Assembly: GCF_011074885.1 (NCBI RefSeq)
Contig: NC_054689.1
Location: 1,674,001 to 1,738,000 of the forward strand
Source of the DNA: Brettanomyces bruxellensis
Lineage: Eukaryota; Ascomycota; Pichiomycetes; Pichiales; Pichiaceae
Length of the DNA stretch: 64,000 bases
Direction of reading: 5' to 3'
Shown piece after piece: positions 36,894-48,037 of this stretch; position 1 is the first letter of the stretch, and each line of letters begins with the position of its first letter. The notes beneath the pieces are model-generated. The model ran no database searches. It was not told the DNA's origin and was given only the letters and a program-made list of their open reading frames with translations. The translations under genes were made by a program, and so were the position numbers.

Positions 36894-38840
36894 TTACAAA
36901 ATTGCTTTCCTTGAGTATGACAATGGATGAGACATCTGTTCGAAACTGAACTCATTTTTTGAATTTGTGTTCTGAAAATCTGTTCTGTATGAAATTGGGT
37001 ATTTCATTCGTTCATTCTTGTCATCTTTTGCGGTGGAGAAAAGCACAGTTTGTGATCTAACAATTTTAGATTGGTTACTTAATATGTTACTGTTCGTTCT
37101 AGTAGGAGGAAGAGACAAAAATCCACCAGCCATTTTTTGTCTTCCATAAGTCATTCGCATTTTATTGTATTCCTGTTTATTTGTTGGAATCGAAACTGCT
37201 GAAGGTATGGATTCAACGTCGGAAATACTTTCTTGGTCAAATGACGATGAATGACCATGCATTGATAAACTATCTTCTGAATCAGATGAATCGGTCGAAT
37301 CGGTCGAATCGGTGTCAAGATTCATCGAAGAAACAGTCCCAGGTGATATATATCTTGACAGAAAGTCCTGCTTTGCCATTGTCGATCCAGTATTCTTCCT
37401 TTGTAGTTCAGCATTATGTAGATCAATATTCATTTGGATCCTCTTGCTGATAGCTGTTTTGAGATAATGGTCCCACAACGGAAGTATCGTAGAAAGCTTT
37501 TCTTTTCTCTTTTTTTCATCTGCTGTGTCATTATCATTGTCAACACTTGATTTATTTGATTGTATCTCACCATGAGAGTTAAATACGATCGTCCTATCTC
37601 TCGTAAGTTGCACTGTACTCTGTGGGATATTTATATTCATGTCGTTGGTGATTTGGTAGGGAGCTAGCAGCTTAGAGTTTTCTTCAGGGAGAGTATCTTT
37701 TTGAGCAGTTGGTAAAAGATCGAAACTTTTTAGGGAAGTTTCCTTGAATTTGGAATTTGCATACATGTTAGAAACGGTGCCACGTTGGTTTCTTGGTTTG
37801 CCGGATCTAAATTTCACACTATTCTTGTGTCGAATCACTCTCCAACCAGAGTATAGTCTTGCTTTTAACTTTCGAAGAAACTGTTTAATGTGAGCAGATA
37901 GCCAGCCAACTTTCCTTTTTATTGCATTCGAACGTTTAAGTTGAGACGGAGCCCTTGTGGTACTTTTGTTTGTGCTATGGCGTCTTCTCTGCGATATTTT
38001 CTTTTCAATGGTTTTTGGCTGATGATTCACCTTTGTATAGGTGTAAGTTGGCTTGTAACTTAAAGCTCTTCTACTGTAACGCCTTGTCTCACTATGTCCT
38101 CTCTGAATCTCCTTGGTTGTGCTTTTCTCTTTTTGTAGATTACTGCTACTCCTGTTTTCACTGGTAGAAAATGTTGTAGGTTCCTCTATTACTTTGGATA
38201 ATCTGTTTCTTTGCATCTTTTCCAGGTATGGGTTAAAGGGTCTTTCCTCGTTTAACCTCATTGAACCAGACCTCGAGTGCAATTCATGAGATTCTGGCCG
38301 TTGAAAATTCCGATCATAGACTGATGAGCCGTGCTCTGAGATATTACCACTGTAAGTGCTGCTCGAACGACTAAAAGTGTTTAACTCGTTATCTGAGTTT
38401 CCAGTTGGTGGCGTCAAATTACATGAGTGTACATTTCCTGTAAAAGCTGTTGCAGCTGAGTTCTGGTTTGGTCTCGAATGGAGTTCAATAATACTTCCAT
38501 TATGGCGAAATTCAGATCTTGGGATTCCAAATCTCCTTGCAGATTCTTTGGATAATTCTCGTTTGATTGAAGTACGATCTTGCTTGCTAGAAATCTTCAT
38601 GGAATTTCTGGGTTTCAAGCCTTGCTCTTGTTCTTTGGGAAAAGAAGGTATCTTTTTCAAGGGAACAGTCTTAATCACGACCGAAATAATGCTGTTGTTA
38701 TCACTGTCACTTATGGATTCATTGCTAATGTTATTTTTTTCGTTTAATTTGGAACGTAAACTGTTGTTTGAGGAGTAATTCATTGAATCAGTTTTTGAGT
38801 TATTGAATGAAGAACTCATGTCCTTGTCAAAGCAAATCAT
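36894..38840 (-). CDS. Hypothetical large disordered Ser-rich protein
   Basis: Protein of 648 residues, ATG at 38840 (a second Met at residue 8, MSSSFNNS, is also possible). Not recognised. Mostly Ser/Asn/Arg-rich and likely disordered. A basic central part has a short predicted-helix stretch (VGWLSAHIKQFLRKLKARLYSGWRVIRHK, about 315-343), which is the most structured segment and may bind membrane or nucleic acid. Another compact segment is LPLWDHYLKTAISKRIQMNIDLHNAELQ (about 470-497). An acidic STDSTDSSDSEDS run comes from three tandem 9-bp repeats at 37288-37314. The pattern recalls yeast bud-neck or cortex proteins, but I cannot name a homologue. Confidence 0.6.
   Translation of the reverse strand: MICFDKDMSSSFNNSKTDSMNYSSNNSLRSKLNEKNNISNESISDSDNNSIISVVIKTVPLKKIPSFPKEQEQGLKPRNSMKISSKQDRTSIKRELSKESARRFGIPRSEFRHNGSIIELHSRPNQNSAATAFTGNVHSCNLTPPTGNSDNELNTFSRSSSTYSGNISEHGSSVYDRNFQRPESHELHSRSGSMRLNEERPFNPYLEKMQRNRLSKVIEEPTTFSTSENRSSSNLQKEKSTTKEIQRGHSETRRYSRRALSYKPTYTYTKVNHQPKTIEKKISQRRRHSTNKSTTRAPSQLKRSNAIKRKVGWLSAHIKQFLRKLKARLYSGWRVIRHKNSVKFRSGKPRNQRGTVSNMYANSKFKETSLKSFDLLPTAQKDTLPEENSKLLAPYQITNDMNINIPQSTVQLTRDRTIVFNSHGEIQSNKSSVDNDNDTADEKKRKEKLSTILPLWDHYLKTAISKRIQMNIDLHNAELQRKNTGSTMAKQDFLSRYISPGTVSSMNLDTDSTDSTDSSDSEDSLSMHGHSSSFDQESISDVESIPSAVSIPTNKQEYNKMRMTYGRQKMAGGFLSLPPTRTNSNILSNQSKIVRSQTVLFSTAKDDKNERMKYPISYRTDFQNTNSKNEFSFEQMSHPLSYSRKAIL
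37288..37314 (-). repeat. Three tandem 9-bp repeats in coding sequence
   Basis: GAATCGGTC, GAATCGGTC, GAATCGGTG in tandem; on the coding strand they encode repeated Thr-Asp-Ser units. Such in-frame repeats change number easily. Confidence 0.8.
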
Positions 38841-41113
38841 ATTTATTTACCATAAATAAATTAGACCTTGCACATTGAATGTTAACTGTTAACTAAGAAC
38901 AAACGCTATTTAGATGAAACAGTAGAAGTTTGCAAAAGGTAAATTTAACCTGCCCTATAAATGTTACTTGAAAATATTCATGGGTAAAAATTCAACGATT
39001 TCGAGGATTTGTTGAAATTGTAGATGGCTGGATAGATATTACTCGATTTGGTTTTTTTTTTTTGCTTTCAAATAAACTTTGAGAAAAGTGGCTGGACTCT
39101 ACCCTATAATAAACATATTTAGAACGTCTTATAATCCTTATCCTTTATAAGGTGTATATATTAAATGATTTGTATACATTTTGATACATACATTTTTTTA
39201 TTTTAATTGGATAACCCTATAATGAAACATAATATTTTATTCCCGGAATTAAATTTTTTGAATTATTTGGTATCGTGTGCCTAAAATAAATGAATGTTAT
39301 CAATTCATTTTGAATCAATAAGACGAATATTTATAATATATCACAACTAATTGATAATTCCCTATTTAGAAACTTAGAGATAACATAAATAAAAAGAATA
39401 CATGTTGCGTATATAATAAACATAAATAAGGCCCGTTTTAGTCATAAACAATAAATCCTCACATTACCATAACTTTGTTTCAACTTATGTGTAGTTAAAT
39501 ATAATTTTTGTGACCGATATTATCGTAATGTAAACCTAAGAATCTAAAGAAGTACAATGGTGTGCTTAGACATTGATTAGAAATTTTCAAAAAAAGGTCC
39601 CCTGTACTGGCGAATATTCATAGTGCCTTTAAATCTTATTGGTTATCTTTTTCTTACAAACGTAAAAGCACAAACTCCGAGACGTCTTACAGACACATAT
39701 TCAAAGAAGAAAGAACAAATTATAATCAGAATAAGTAACTATAGTTGATCAAAAAAAAAATGTGTAATCAAAAGATGTGAATGGGATAAAAAACAATAGG
39801 ATTTTCTTAGTTTGATTGTCTTATTAAAGCTCTTCCATTTTAATTTGAATCAATTCTCACACTTCTTCCACCATTACTAGCAAATTAGGAAATTCGATCT
39901 AATAAACATCAAAAATTTAAAGCTGAATGTGTTCAATCAGTTTATTAGAAGCCTAACTATTAGATTCTATCAGAGTGGTTCAATTCTGAATTACCTTTCG
40001 ATCTAGTTGAGGATTTGGTTACTTTTTCAGGGAATAGTTACAATTATCATGTTGTCTTACAACATGTGTATTGTTCCATAAGGATTAAGGATTTTGGACG
40101 CTTTATTTCAATTGTGATTTTTACAAGATGTTTTAAGTTACCAAAGTTAGCATGGTATTACATACAAATGTCTTTTAATTTATATCAAATTAGTCAAATG
40201 TTCGACATTTACTATGCTATTTATCGTTGATGTGTTGAAGGATACAAATATGGACTGCAATTTGTTCGTAAATTCATTCCACAAAAAGATATATAAAATT
40301 AAACATCTAAAAATTTTGAAAGGCAAAAAATCCACTATTGTAAAGGTCTCAAGAAAAGTATTATAGGCATTGAAACAGAAGCTTTTCCCTTTATCATTTC
40401 ACCTCTGGTTTCATTCATTCTCTAATCGTTGCTCCTTAGCCTTACAAAGATACTAATTGGTAATGTTCATCCAACTGGGTTCTCCCTTATGACCAAGAAA
40501 CTACATTTCAGGTGCCTAGAGTAAACAAGTTTATTGTTCCCGAAGAAAAAATAGAAAACAAAAGTTATGTGCTCTTTCATTTGATATTCTTTTCTTTTTA
40601 ATATTTTTCGATCAATTTTGAACAATTGTTGACCTATAATAACAGAGTAATACAAATTAATATTGTCCAAAACACGTAAATACGGTATGAGAGAACGAAT
40701 TATCGCACAGCATGTGTGACATTGTTATAATAGCATCCTTTTCTTTAGTACAAACTAACACATAATGTAATACCAGTTCATATTATGCACTTACTTCCTC
40801 ATTTCGGCAATAAACATTTAACCTACTAGAGTGCTAACTCTTACAAAAATTTACATTTCCAAATTCATTTTGTTTTTTGTACAAGGAGATGGAAAGAGTG
40901 AAATATTTATGTTGATGATCTTATTGAACATCCAACAACTCTCTTCATATCTTAATGGACGTAAAACTTATGCTGTAATTAAAATGTTTTAACGTCGAAT
41001 AAGAAATATCATCAAATTAATTAAAAATTTGGAGTATATTGCGACCAAAAATTCTCAATTAGACCAGTATAAATATACAAACAAAAATACCAATGAATAG
41101 TATGCGTGATTGA
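38841..41113. other. AT-rich gene desert (2.27 kb)
   Basis: No gene supported. Very AT-rich with many A and T tracts. CCCTATAA occurs three times on the plus strand at 38953, 39102 and 39215. Frames at 40015-40230 and 40467-40670 are low-complexity. The desert lies between 3' of the permease and 5' of the unknown 36894-38840 gene; both are minus strand, so the part near 38.9 kb is a promoter, but 2.3 kb is far more than is usual here. A replication origin or centromere is possible but not shown. Confidence 0.5.
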
Positions 41114-42829
41114 TCAAGCAATCCAAAACCAAATTCTTTCCAAGAAATTTCTAGGTTTCTTTGGCACATAACTCTCTTGCTCTTCCTCAATTTCTTTCAA
41201 ACCAGTAATGCAATCAATTTCTTCTGATGGAGCCCATAATCTCCAATTTTTAGTACATATTGCATGCCCAACATAAAGAATAAACACAATAGGAATAGTA
41301 ATGTAAGCGGCAACAAAATCGGAACCGTTGAAATCAAAAAAGACAGCATAACCATTAGTAAAAGTAATAATCGTAAAGAATATTATGCAAGCATAGGCGC
41401 CAACAATTTGTAATGGAGGTCTGAATGTGACTCTGTCATCAAGATTATGATACTTCAGAGCTTTTCTGTAACGAAGATAAGTGATACTGATAATGATCCA
41501 AGAGATGAAGCCGGAAACAGTTGAAATGTTTGAAAGCCATGTAAATGCCACAGTTGAAGAATTTGAAACGGTTAAAAACGCTAGTAAACTGATGGCACCA
41601 CAAACACTGACACATAGATATGGAACACCCCAACGATTGCACCTAGTAAAAACCTTAGGCACGGAACCTCTCACAGCCATCGAATGAAGATTTCTGGAAG
41701 CACCGTAAAGGAAGGAATTTCCAGCAGAAAATGCAGATGTAAGAATACATGCATTGATCAAACTTCCTAACTGTATTCCACTGTTTTCAATACCAATAAC
41801 GAATGGAGAAGCTGCAGCACCTGACTTGCCCTGATTAATTGCTAGCATAAGACGATCACTGTTGTATGGAACAATGACACCAATCACCAATGCACCACAA
41901 ATGTAGAAGAAGATAAGCCTGTAGATAAATCTGTTAGTTGCCTTAGGTAAGTTTTGTCTAGGATGCTCCGCTTCCGCAGCACAACAGGTAATCAACTCTG
42001 GGGAAAGGACGAATGCAAAAGCCGATTTAATAATAGATGTCCAAACAGAAAGGAACCTTCCAGTGGCACCACCGGTAAGATGTTCGGCAAAGGCACCTGG
42101 ATCCTTCCAGTAATGAAAGCCTAAAACGTGATGTTGGGCAGGACCGCCTCCAAAAAATATAACAATACCAAGAATGATTAAACCGACAATTGTCAAAATT
42201 TTGATAAATGCGATCCAGAATTCGGTTTCTCCAAAATACTTCACTGCACACATATTAAGAACCACAATGAGCACCCAAAAAACACTTATGAATATGGCTG
42301 GGTTGATATCGGTCCAATAGTCTATAATGAAAGAAGCAGCAGAAATTTCTGCAGGTGAAAGCAATGCCTGTGCGTAGACCAAATTCAAACCTGCAGCGAA
42401 TGCTAGGGATCTGTTACCAGTAAATCTGGCACACAAGGCAAATGGTGTCGATCTTCCTGGAAGAGGCAAGAATGTCACCATTTCAGCCAACTGATTCATG
42501 ACTGACCACACAAAACCACATAAAATCACATAACCTATTAAAAGGGGAGCAGGACCAGCCGTTGCCAAAGCGGCACCACTTCCAACAAATAAACCAGTAC
42601 CAATAGCACCTCCAAGAGAGATAAGCTGGACATGACGACTTGATAAGCCTCGCCTTAATCCACCCTTCTGCTCAATCATGCTATCGCAGTAGCTGCTCTG
42701 ATTTGATGTAGTCCTTTCATCCTCCTCGGCTATATTGTACTCAATTTCCACGTTCTTCCCACTTTTCGTCTGTGCGATCTGCCTAACAGGATCTGACGAC
42801 TCGGATGATGATTCCCCAGCTTTTTCCAT
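41114..42829 (-). CDS. Amino-acid permease, Put4-like (YAT family)
   Basis: Plasma-membrane amino-acid/proton symporter of 571 residues. A cytosolic N-terminus of about 65 residues (acidic, Ser-rich, with Lys) is followed by 12 membrane segments. Seen: GLSSRHVQLISLGGAIGTGLFVG (TM1 signature), IKILTIVGLIILGIVIFFGGGP, GFHYWKDPGAFAEHLTGG, SPELITCCAAEAEHPRQNLPKA, and SPFVIGIENSGIQLGSLINACILTSAFSAGN. These loops match the S. cerevisiae proline permease Put4 better than general permeases I can recall, but proline specificity is inferred. The C-terminus (EKFWFWIA-like ERIWFWIA) is typical of the family. Several GATA-factor sites lie upstream (42912-43040), as expected for nitrogen-controlled permeases. 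Confidence 0.85.
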   Translation of the reverse strand: MEKAGESSSESSDPVRQIAQTKSGKNVEIEYNIAEEDERTTSNQSSYCDSMIEQKGGLRRGLSSRHVQLISLGGAIGTGLFVGSGAALATAGPAPLLIGYVILCGFVWSVMNQLAEMVTFLPLPGRSTPFALCARFTGNRSLAFAAGLNLVYAQALLSPAEISAASFIIDYWTDINPAIFISVFWVLIVVLNMCAVKYFGETEFWIAFIKILTIVGLIILGIVIFFGGGPAQHHVLGFHYWKDPGAFAEHLTGGATGRFLSVWTSIIKSAFAFVLSPELITCCAAEAEHPRQNLPKATNRFIYRLIFFYICGALVIGVIVPYNSDRLMLAINQGKSGAAASPFVIGIENSGIQLGSLINACILTSAFSAGNSFLYGASRNLHSMAVRGSVPKVFTRCNRWGVPYLCVSVCGAISLLAFLTVSNSSTVAFTWLSNISTVSGFISWIIISITYLRYRKALKYHNLDDRVTFRPPLQIVGAYACIIFFTIITFTNGYAVFFDFNGSDFVAAYITIPIVFILYVGHAICTKNWRLWAPSEEIDCITGLKEIEEEQESYVPKKPRNFLERIWFWIA

Positions 42830-44181
42830 TTTGTGTGGTATATTTCAGCTGATGATGCACTTTTTCAATCTTTAAAATTTTTGAACTTGGAAAATACTTC
42901 GCGGAAGAAATCTTATCTATATGTGTAAACCGACTGCAAACGATTACAACAACTACGGCGTAAATATATCTTACGTAAATGGAAATCAGGAACTTAAATA
43001 AAGTCCGAAGATAATTCTGAAGATAACTAACTATCTTCAGTTTTTAATTAAAATCTTTGATCAAAGATATAACCATAAAATCAGACGGATTATGAGTTTC
43101 GCCGCTTGCATCATCAATTTCGAAATCGCTAGCGTACTTCCTATTGACCCCCTCGGTCATTTTTTTCATTGTTCTATGGCTTTTTTTTTTCTTGCATTAT
43201 ATTTCTCAACACCTAGACGTGAGATTTTCCAGACAGAATTTACTTTTCGTTATCTATTGCTTGCTTTCTTCCCCCTATTCTGAATCAAAGAACAATCAGA
43301 AGCAATCCATACAAAAAAAAGAAAGTGTCAATTCCCCGAATTAATTAGATTTACTGGTTTAAATGGTCAAATACCCCACCTTCAGTGTATACTTTTCATC
43401 GAAGTTGTCCTTTTTCCGAAGGAAACATGCGGGCTTTATTTCAAGTACGCCCTATTAAAGGGTATTGTTTCTACAACCATATACGAAAAACAGAGTGAAA
43501 AAGTGTCAGCGCTTAAGTCAAAAATGTTCTCGGTTTGCAAAATTTTGAGGTGTTATTGTTCTAAACAGAAAATTAACAACGCGGAAATCTGATTCCAGCG
43601 AGTGAGGTCATTCGCTAATAGCGACGGCTTTGAGAGGATCTCAAGATAGTGTGTAACGCAATTTCCGTATTTCCCGAAATAGTTAAGCGCACCCCAAAAA
43701 AATTCAAGAAATTTTGACACTTCGGCGCGGCAATCTTCAAATAAATTCATTTCGAAAACGGCGTTGCGTTATAAACCCAGTAGAAGAAATTTTAGAAGAT
43801 AAATCCACTTCTCATCCAATGAAAATCATTTATGATATGCAACACGATACATCTATCATCTTGATGGCTGCAATATAGATTAATAGATAAACAAGCCACA
43901 ATAGACCTTAACACATATACTTCTTAAATCTATGATAAGCAAACTTTAATTTTTTAAACCAAAAATATTATTATACTTGATATACAATTGTGAATGGAAC
44001 TATAATCAGGAGAAAAGTAACAAGTACGGCAGAAAGAAGAAAATAAAAGATAAAATAGAAGAACTACATTATTCCACAAACGCACACAGTTTCTAGCTCC
44101 TTTCCTATTCTCTCAATAGTTCCCATCAAAATATATTATACACCACCACTCCAATCATTGGACCATCTCGACATTATTAAT
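42830..44181. promoter_or_regulatory. Permease promoter and CWH43 3' region
   Basis: 1,352 bp. The part near the permease holds a cluster of GATA motifs. The rest, including frames at 43092-43344 and 43553-43750, shows nothing I can support. Confidence 0.5.
43007..43040. promoter_or_regulatory. GATA-site cluster with inverted repeat
   Basis: GAAGATAA at 43007, GAAGATAA at 43019 and CTATCTTC at 43031 within 34 bp. The last two form a perfect 9-bp inverted repeat (CTGAAGATA / TATCTTCAG) with a 6-bp spacer. A further CTTATC (GATAAG) is at 42912-42917. Gln3/Gat1-type GATA factors bind such sites. They lie about 80-210 bp before the permease ATG. Confidence 0.6.
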
Positions 44182-47049
44182 TCACTCAAAATACTTTGGC
44201 TCATCAAAAACATGGTAATGGTGTCCTCTAACACCATCTCCGTAAAACTTCTGTGGATACCTCATATCAGCTGGGACATCTTCCTCATCAATTCTACTCT
44301 GAGAATATGCCTCATCATAAGTCTCACCAGGCTCTGGAATTATGAACTTACCTGATTGGATTTCAGTATCGGTGATAGTTCCACGACTAACTCTGGCATA
44401 GCCTGTCCGGTGAAGCTTTTTGTATAATATGTACTCACACCAACGATCATCGTCAGAAGGATCAATATCATGCATACCAGACTTTTCACTGACGAATGTG
44501 TTATAGTTGCCTTCCAAAGGTTTAGTGACTAGATAACTCATTAAAATCATTGGCTTGTCACTTGAACCCATAACCTCAGCAAGTTTATTGCTTTGCAAAC
44601 GACGGTCTTCAACATCCTCTTCTTGTCCAGAATGGAAAACAACAACATCAACGGGTTCACCATAACAATCCAATGTAGCATGAATGGCGCAAGCCAATTC
44701 ACCAACAGGAGATGGCATTAAGTAATGCGTCGAATTCAAAATTGGGAATTTAGAGAAGAGAGCACAACCCCATGTGTTTTTGTTTGGACCTGGACCATAA
44801 TCAGTGTACATATTTAAGTCTTCTGCAATTCTTTCTGTTAAATCTCTGTTGCCCATGACAACTCTCTCAGTATCAGATTCTAGGAGGCCAAATACATCAA
44901 CTTCAAGATCCTTCATTGCATCTCTCATTCTGGTTTGAGATGCCCACATGTCATTATCAAGACCAAAGTGAATAGTCCATATACCAGCAGTGAGGAGTCT
45001 TGATTCTGGATGATATGGCTTAGGCTTCTCGACAGGCAATCTCTGCACTGCAATAATTCCGGAGAGAACAGCAAATAACAAGCAAACATTACCCAACTTC
45101 TTAATGACGGAAGCTTTAACGCGGTAGTTTACTCCAGAACCTGTAGATGAATATCCGAAGACTAAACCTAAGAGAAGAACAACAGATGCACCTAAAACGA
45201 TATCACTTCTTTCTCTCATATATGGTCCAAGAGGCACAAAAGCGTATGCGACAGTCCAAACGTGCATTAATGTCAGAATCAATGCAACAATAAACGAGCA
45301 GAAAAAGAGACTTCCTGCTCTGTGAGCCCACTTAGATGCTTGCAAAAACACAGTTGGAACCAATGAGCATATCCAGAAAACGTAAAGCATACCACCGATG
45401 TAACCAGTCCAGTGAGGGAACATATACAAAACAATTGCACCAACAACACCAAGCACGGTTGTCAAATTGACAGCTCTTCTACTTGAATACACGAGACCAG
45501 CAATGACACCTGCACACATCACACAAAGCGAAATGGCACCATGTGGAGCTGGCGTTGGACCTCTAACTGGATATCCAGTCCAAGTCCAGCGAATAATCGT
45601 GGATGTGTCCGTGAGCAAATGCGATATTGAGAATATAAGGGAACCAAATCCAAGGAACGTGAAGATGAAACATGGTCTTTTAGTGGACAATTCCTCAGAG
45701 TGCTTTGTTGATGGAGTAGTAGGAACCTTTGTTAGCAAAGCACCAAGAAGTCCGACCACCAAACCTGTCTTGTTCCAACCTCCAGTCTTTGCATTCATAA
45801 TTGGCCATATTGGGTTTTCGGTCCAAAATGCAAACTTACAAAGGGCAGATAAAATCAAACCAAGTGTAAACGTTGATGCATACGTCTTGGTTGACTCGAT
45901 GTTATTGAGACGACCATAAGCAGAGATCTCAACTACTAATGCAATACATCCAAAGGCACAACCAATACCGATTAGTAGCAATCTTGATGCAGGATCCACA
46001 ACTAAGTATGATCCAATACCGAATAGACAACAAAGTACTCTTGCAATTTGTGGCTTGTAAGTGAATAACCTCTGAACGCCAGGAATACACAAGAGAATTG
46101 GTGACAAAGTAGAGGCAGCGGTTGCCTCATAGCCTGAAATACCCATATGCCATAGTGGGAAATACCAGATACACAAGTAGAGTGAGGAGTAAACCGTCCA
46201 GAATATGAAAGAATTAATTACATCAGCAATACTGTGCTTGAAAGTAATCAATTGAGTGCCCTTTGGAGAAAGGGATTCGGACTTCTGCTCAACGGGAGTC
46301 TCTTTCTTGATATTCTGTTGGAGCAACTTAACATTGAAGTTCGTAGCAAAATAAGAATCGTCCTTCTTGGAAGGCCTGACTTCAATATACAAATCTTTGA
46401 AATCCTGGATGGACCACGAATCAAAAATGATGTCCCATATAATAAGAGACCACTCGAAATATGCGTAACGTGAATAAGCACCAGGAACAATCTTCACTTT
46501 ATGTTGAATGTAAAGGTAAATCAAAGGAACCAATGTTCCGAAAAATGCAAATGCAGTATACTTTCTGCGCCGGCGAAGACTGGATCTTGGAGGGGTAAGT
46601 AAAGTAACTGCAGTATCCCATGGAATTGTTAAGACAATGTAAGAAATCATACAGAAATCATGGAAACTATGGTCATCTGTAGAAGTGATATACACCCAAC
46701 CTCCGCACGAAACAGTCCTTAGAATTCCTGTAAAAAGTCCTAACTTTGGAAGTATAGAATGTGCTCTATAAAGTCTAACGTAATCTGTGAATAGAAGCAA
46801 AAATCTCGGACCTGAAGTTAAAGCGATCAAAATTTGGAAAACCGATCTCTCTGGATACCTATCACCAATTGTGGCAGAGACACTAGGAAACCATTCATCA
46901 GGATAACCATAATGCTCATTTCGAACGATCTTCAGATAGTGGAGAGAACAACCCACTGCTAGAGCAACTACAAAAGCACTCACAGAACAAACTGTGTGAG
47001 CGATTGCAATCACCTGTGCATTAACGCGAAGTAGAGGAGTAGAAGACAT
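44182..47049 (-). CDS. CWH43: GPI lipid remodelling protein Cwh43
   Basis: ER/plasma-membrane protein that replaces the diacylglycerol of GPI anchors with ceramide. It has 955 residues (S. cerevisiae 953). Residues 1-240 form a PGAP2/Frag1-like membrane domain (AIAHTVCSVSAFVVALAVG, GDRYPERSVFQILIALTSGPRF, SFHDFCMISYIVL). About 280-670 hold many membrane segments. The C-terminal 270 residues are an endonuclease/exonuclease/phosphatase-like domain (TAGIWTIHFGLDNDMWASQTRM, DLEVDVFGLLESD, GELACAIHATLD). The fused two-part layout is the fungal form; in animals the parts are PGAP2 and CWH43-C. The start is the first ATG. Confidence 0.95.
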   Translation of the reverse strand: MSSTPLLRVNAQVIAIAHTVCSVSAFVVALAVGCSLHYLKIVRNEHYGYPDEWFPSVSATIGDRYPERSVFQILIALTSGPRFLLLFTDYVRLYRAHSILPKLGLFTGILRTVSCGGWVYITSTDDHSFHDFCMISYIVLTIPWDTAVTLLTPPRSSLRRRRKYTAFAFFGTLVPLIYLYIQHKVKIVPGAYSRYAYFEWSLIIWDIIFDSWSIQDFKDLYIEVRPSKKDDSYFATNFNVKLLQQNIKKETPVEQKSESLSPKGTQLITFKHSIADVINSFIFWTVYSSLYLCIWYFPLWHMGISGYEATAASTLSPILLCIPGVQRLFTYKPQIARVLCCLFGIGSYLVVDPASRLLLIGIGCAFGCIALVVEISAYGRLNNIESTKTYASTFTLGLILSALCKFAFWTENPIWPIMNAKTGGWNKTGLVVGLLGALLTKVPTTPSTKHSEELSTKRPCFIFTFLGFGSLIFSISHLLTDTSTIIRWTWTGYPVRGPTPAPHGAISLCVMCAGVIAGLVYSSRRAVNLTTVLGVVGAIVLYMFPHWTGYIGGMLYVFWICSLVPTVFLQASKWAHRAGSLFFCSFIVALILTLMHVWTVAYAFVPLGPYMRERSDIVLGASVVLLLGLVFGYSSTGSGVNYRVKASVIKKLGNVCLLFAVLSGIIAVQRLPVEKPKPYHPESRLLTAGIWTIHFGLDNDMWASQTRMRDAMKDLEVDVFGLLESDTERVVMGNRDLTERIAEDLNMYTDYGPGPNKNTWGCALFSKFPILNSTHYLMPSPVGELACAIHATLDCYGEPVDVVVFHSGQEEDVEDRRLQSNKLAEVMGSSDKPMILMSYLVTKPLEGNYNTFVSEKSGMHDIDPSDDDRWCEYILYKKLHRTGYARVSRGTITDTEIQSGKFIIPEPGETYDEAYSQSRIDEEDVPADMRYPQKFYGDGVRGHHYHVFDEPKYFE

Positions 47050-48037
47050 TATGTCCCAACCTTCTTCTTGAATATACTATAGCGAACAAAACGTTAGCGC
47101 AAATGATAGATGCTAGATCTACTATACAGAGAGTAACGAGAACATACTGAGGATATTCAAAAGATGAAATAAAACTAATACTTAAGGTTGAACAAAAATA
47201 ACCCGAATTTTAAATTAAAAAAAAAAAATCGATTATAAATAAGAACAATGGTTAAATAATAGACTCGGTTGAGATGGAAAGGGAAGGAAAAAAGGGGAAA
47301 AATCAATGGAAAAAGAGGTCAATAGTAAACATGGCAGAATAAAGTAGGACAAATTTTACTTATGGGAACACCAGATTGCTGAAATATTGTCGGGGTTAGA
47401 GTACAGATAAACAAAAGTCTGAAGCTAAAAAAAAATTCAATATGGATATTTAAACAATTGGGGAGACATCCTATATAATGAGGTGGGCCAGTTTACCTAA
47501 ATGGGAAATATAATGTCGGCAATTGAGTGGGTTGGCTGCTTAGGCTCCGGCGTGCAACCGAACTGTATAGGGACCAAAGGAGATTAAGTACGCACTACAT
47601 GAAACAGCATAACTAAAGTCACACAAGAACTACTTCCGGAAATATCTCTGAAGGATATTTGGTTGGAAAAGTTAACCCTACAAAATTTGTGGCACAAGAA
47701 TAAACTAAAAGGCGGTTGGTATATTGTATTTCTCTATTAGTATTAGCGGATGTACTTCGGTATCGAACTTTGATGTCCGATTTTTTTCTTCCGTATTAAA
47801 ACTTTTTTTGCCTGCAGTCAACGGAACAATAGCAGAAATTTGAAAGCATAAACATCCTAACACCTTAAAGAATGGTGGATTTACATCTTTTTTTATATCC
47901 GGCACTCTAGCATTTTGAAGTGGGGAGAAAATACGCTCAAAAATAAAATTGACTGGACGTACCAACGAATCGTAGTTTTTAGTTATATTGGCAAATACTT
48001 TTAAGCATTTTGGGTATCAGTTAACGAAAACGAAAAC
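47050..48037. promoter_or_regulatory. Divergent region CWH43 / NDUFB10-like
   Basis: 988 bp with A-tracts at about 47215-47228 and 47430. The 86-codon minus frame at 47705-47965 has no ATG start and is not called. Confidence 0.4.

Noticed and set aside
47705..47965. 86-codon minus frame near the NDUFB10-like gene
   Set aside because: No ATG at its start and no internal Met; not protein-like.
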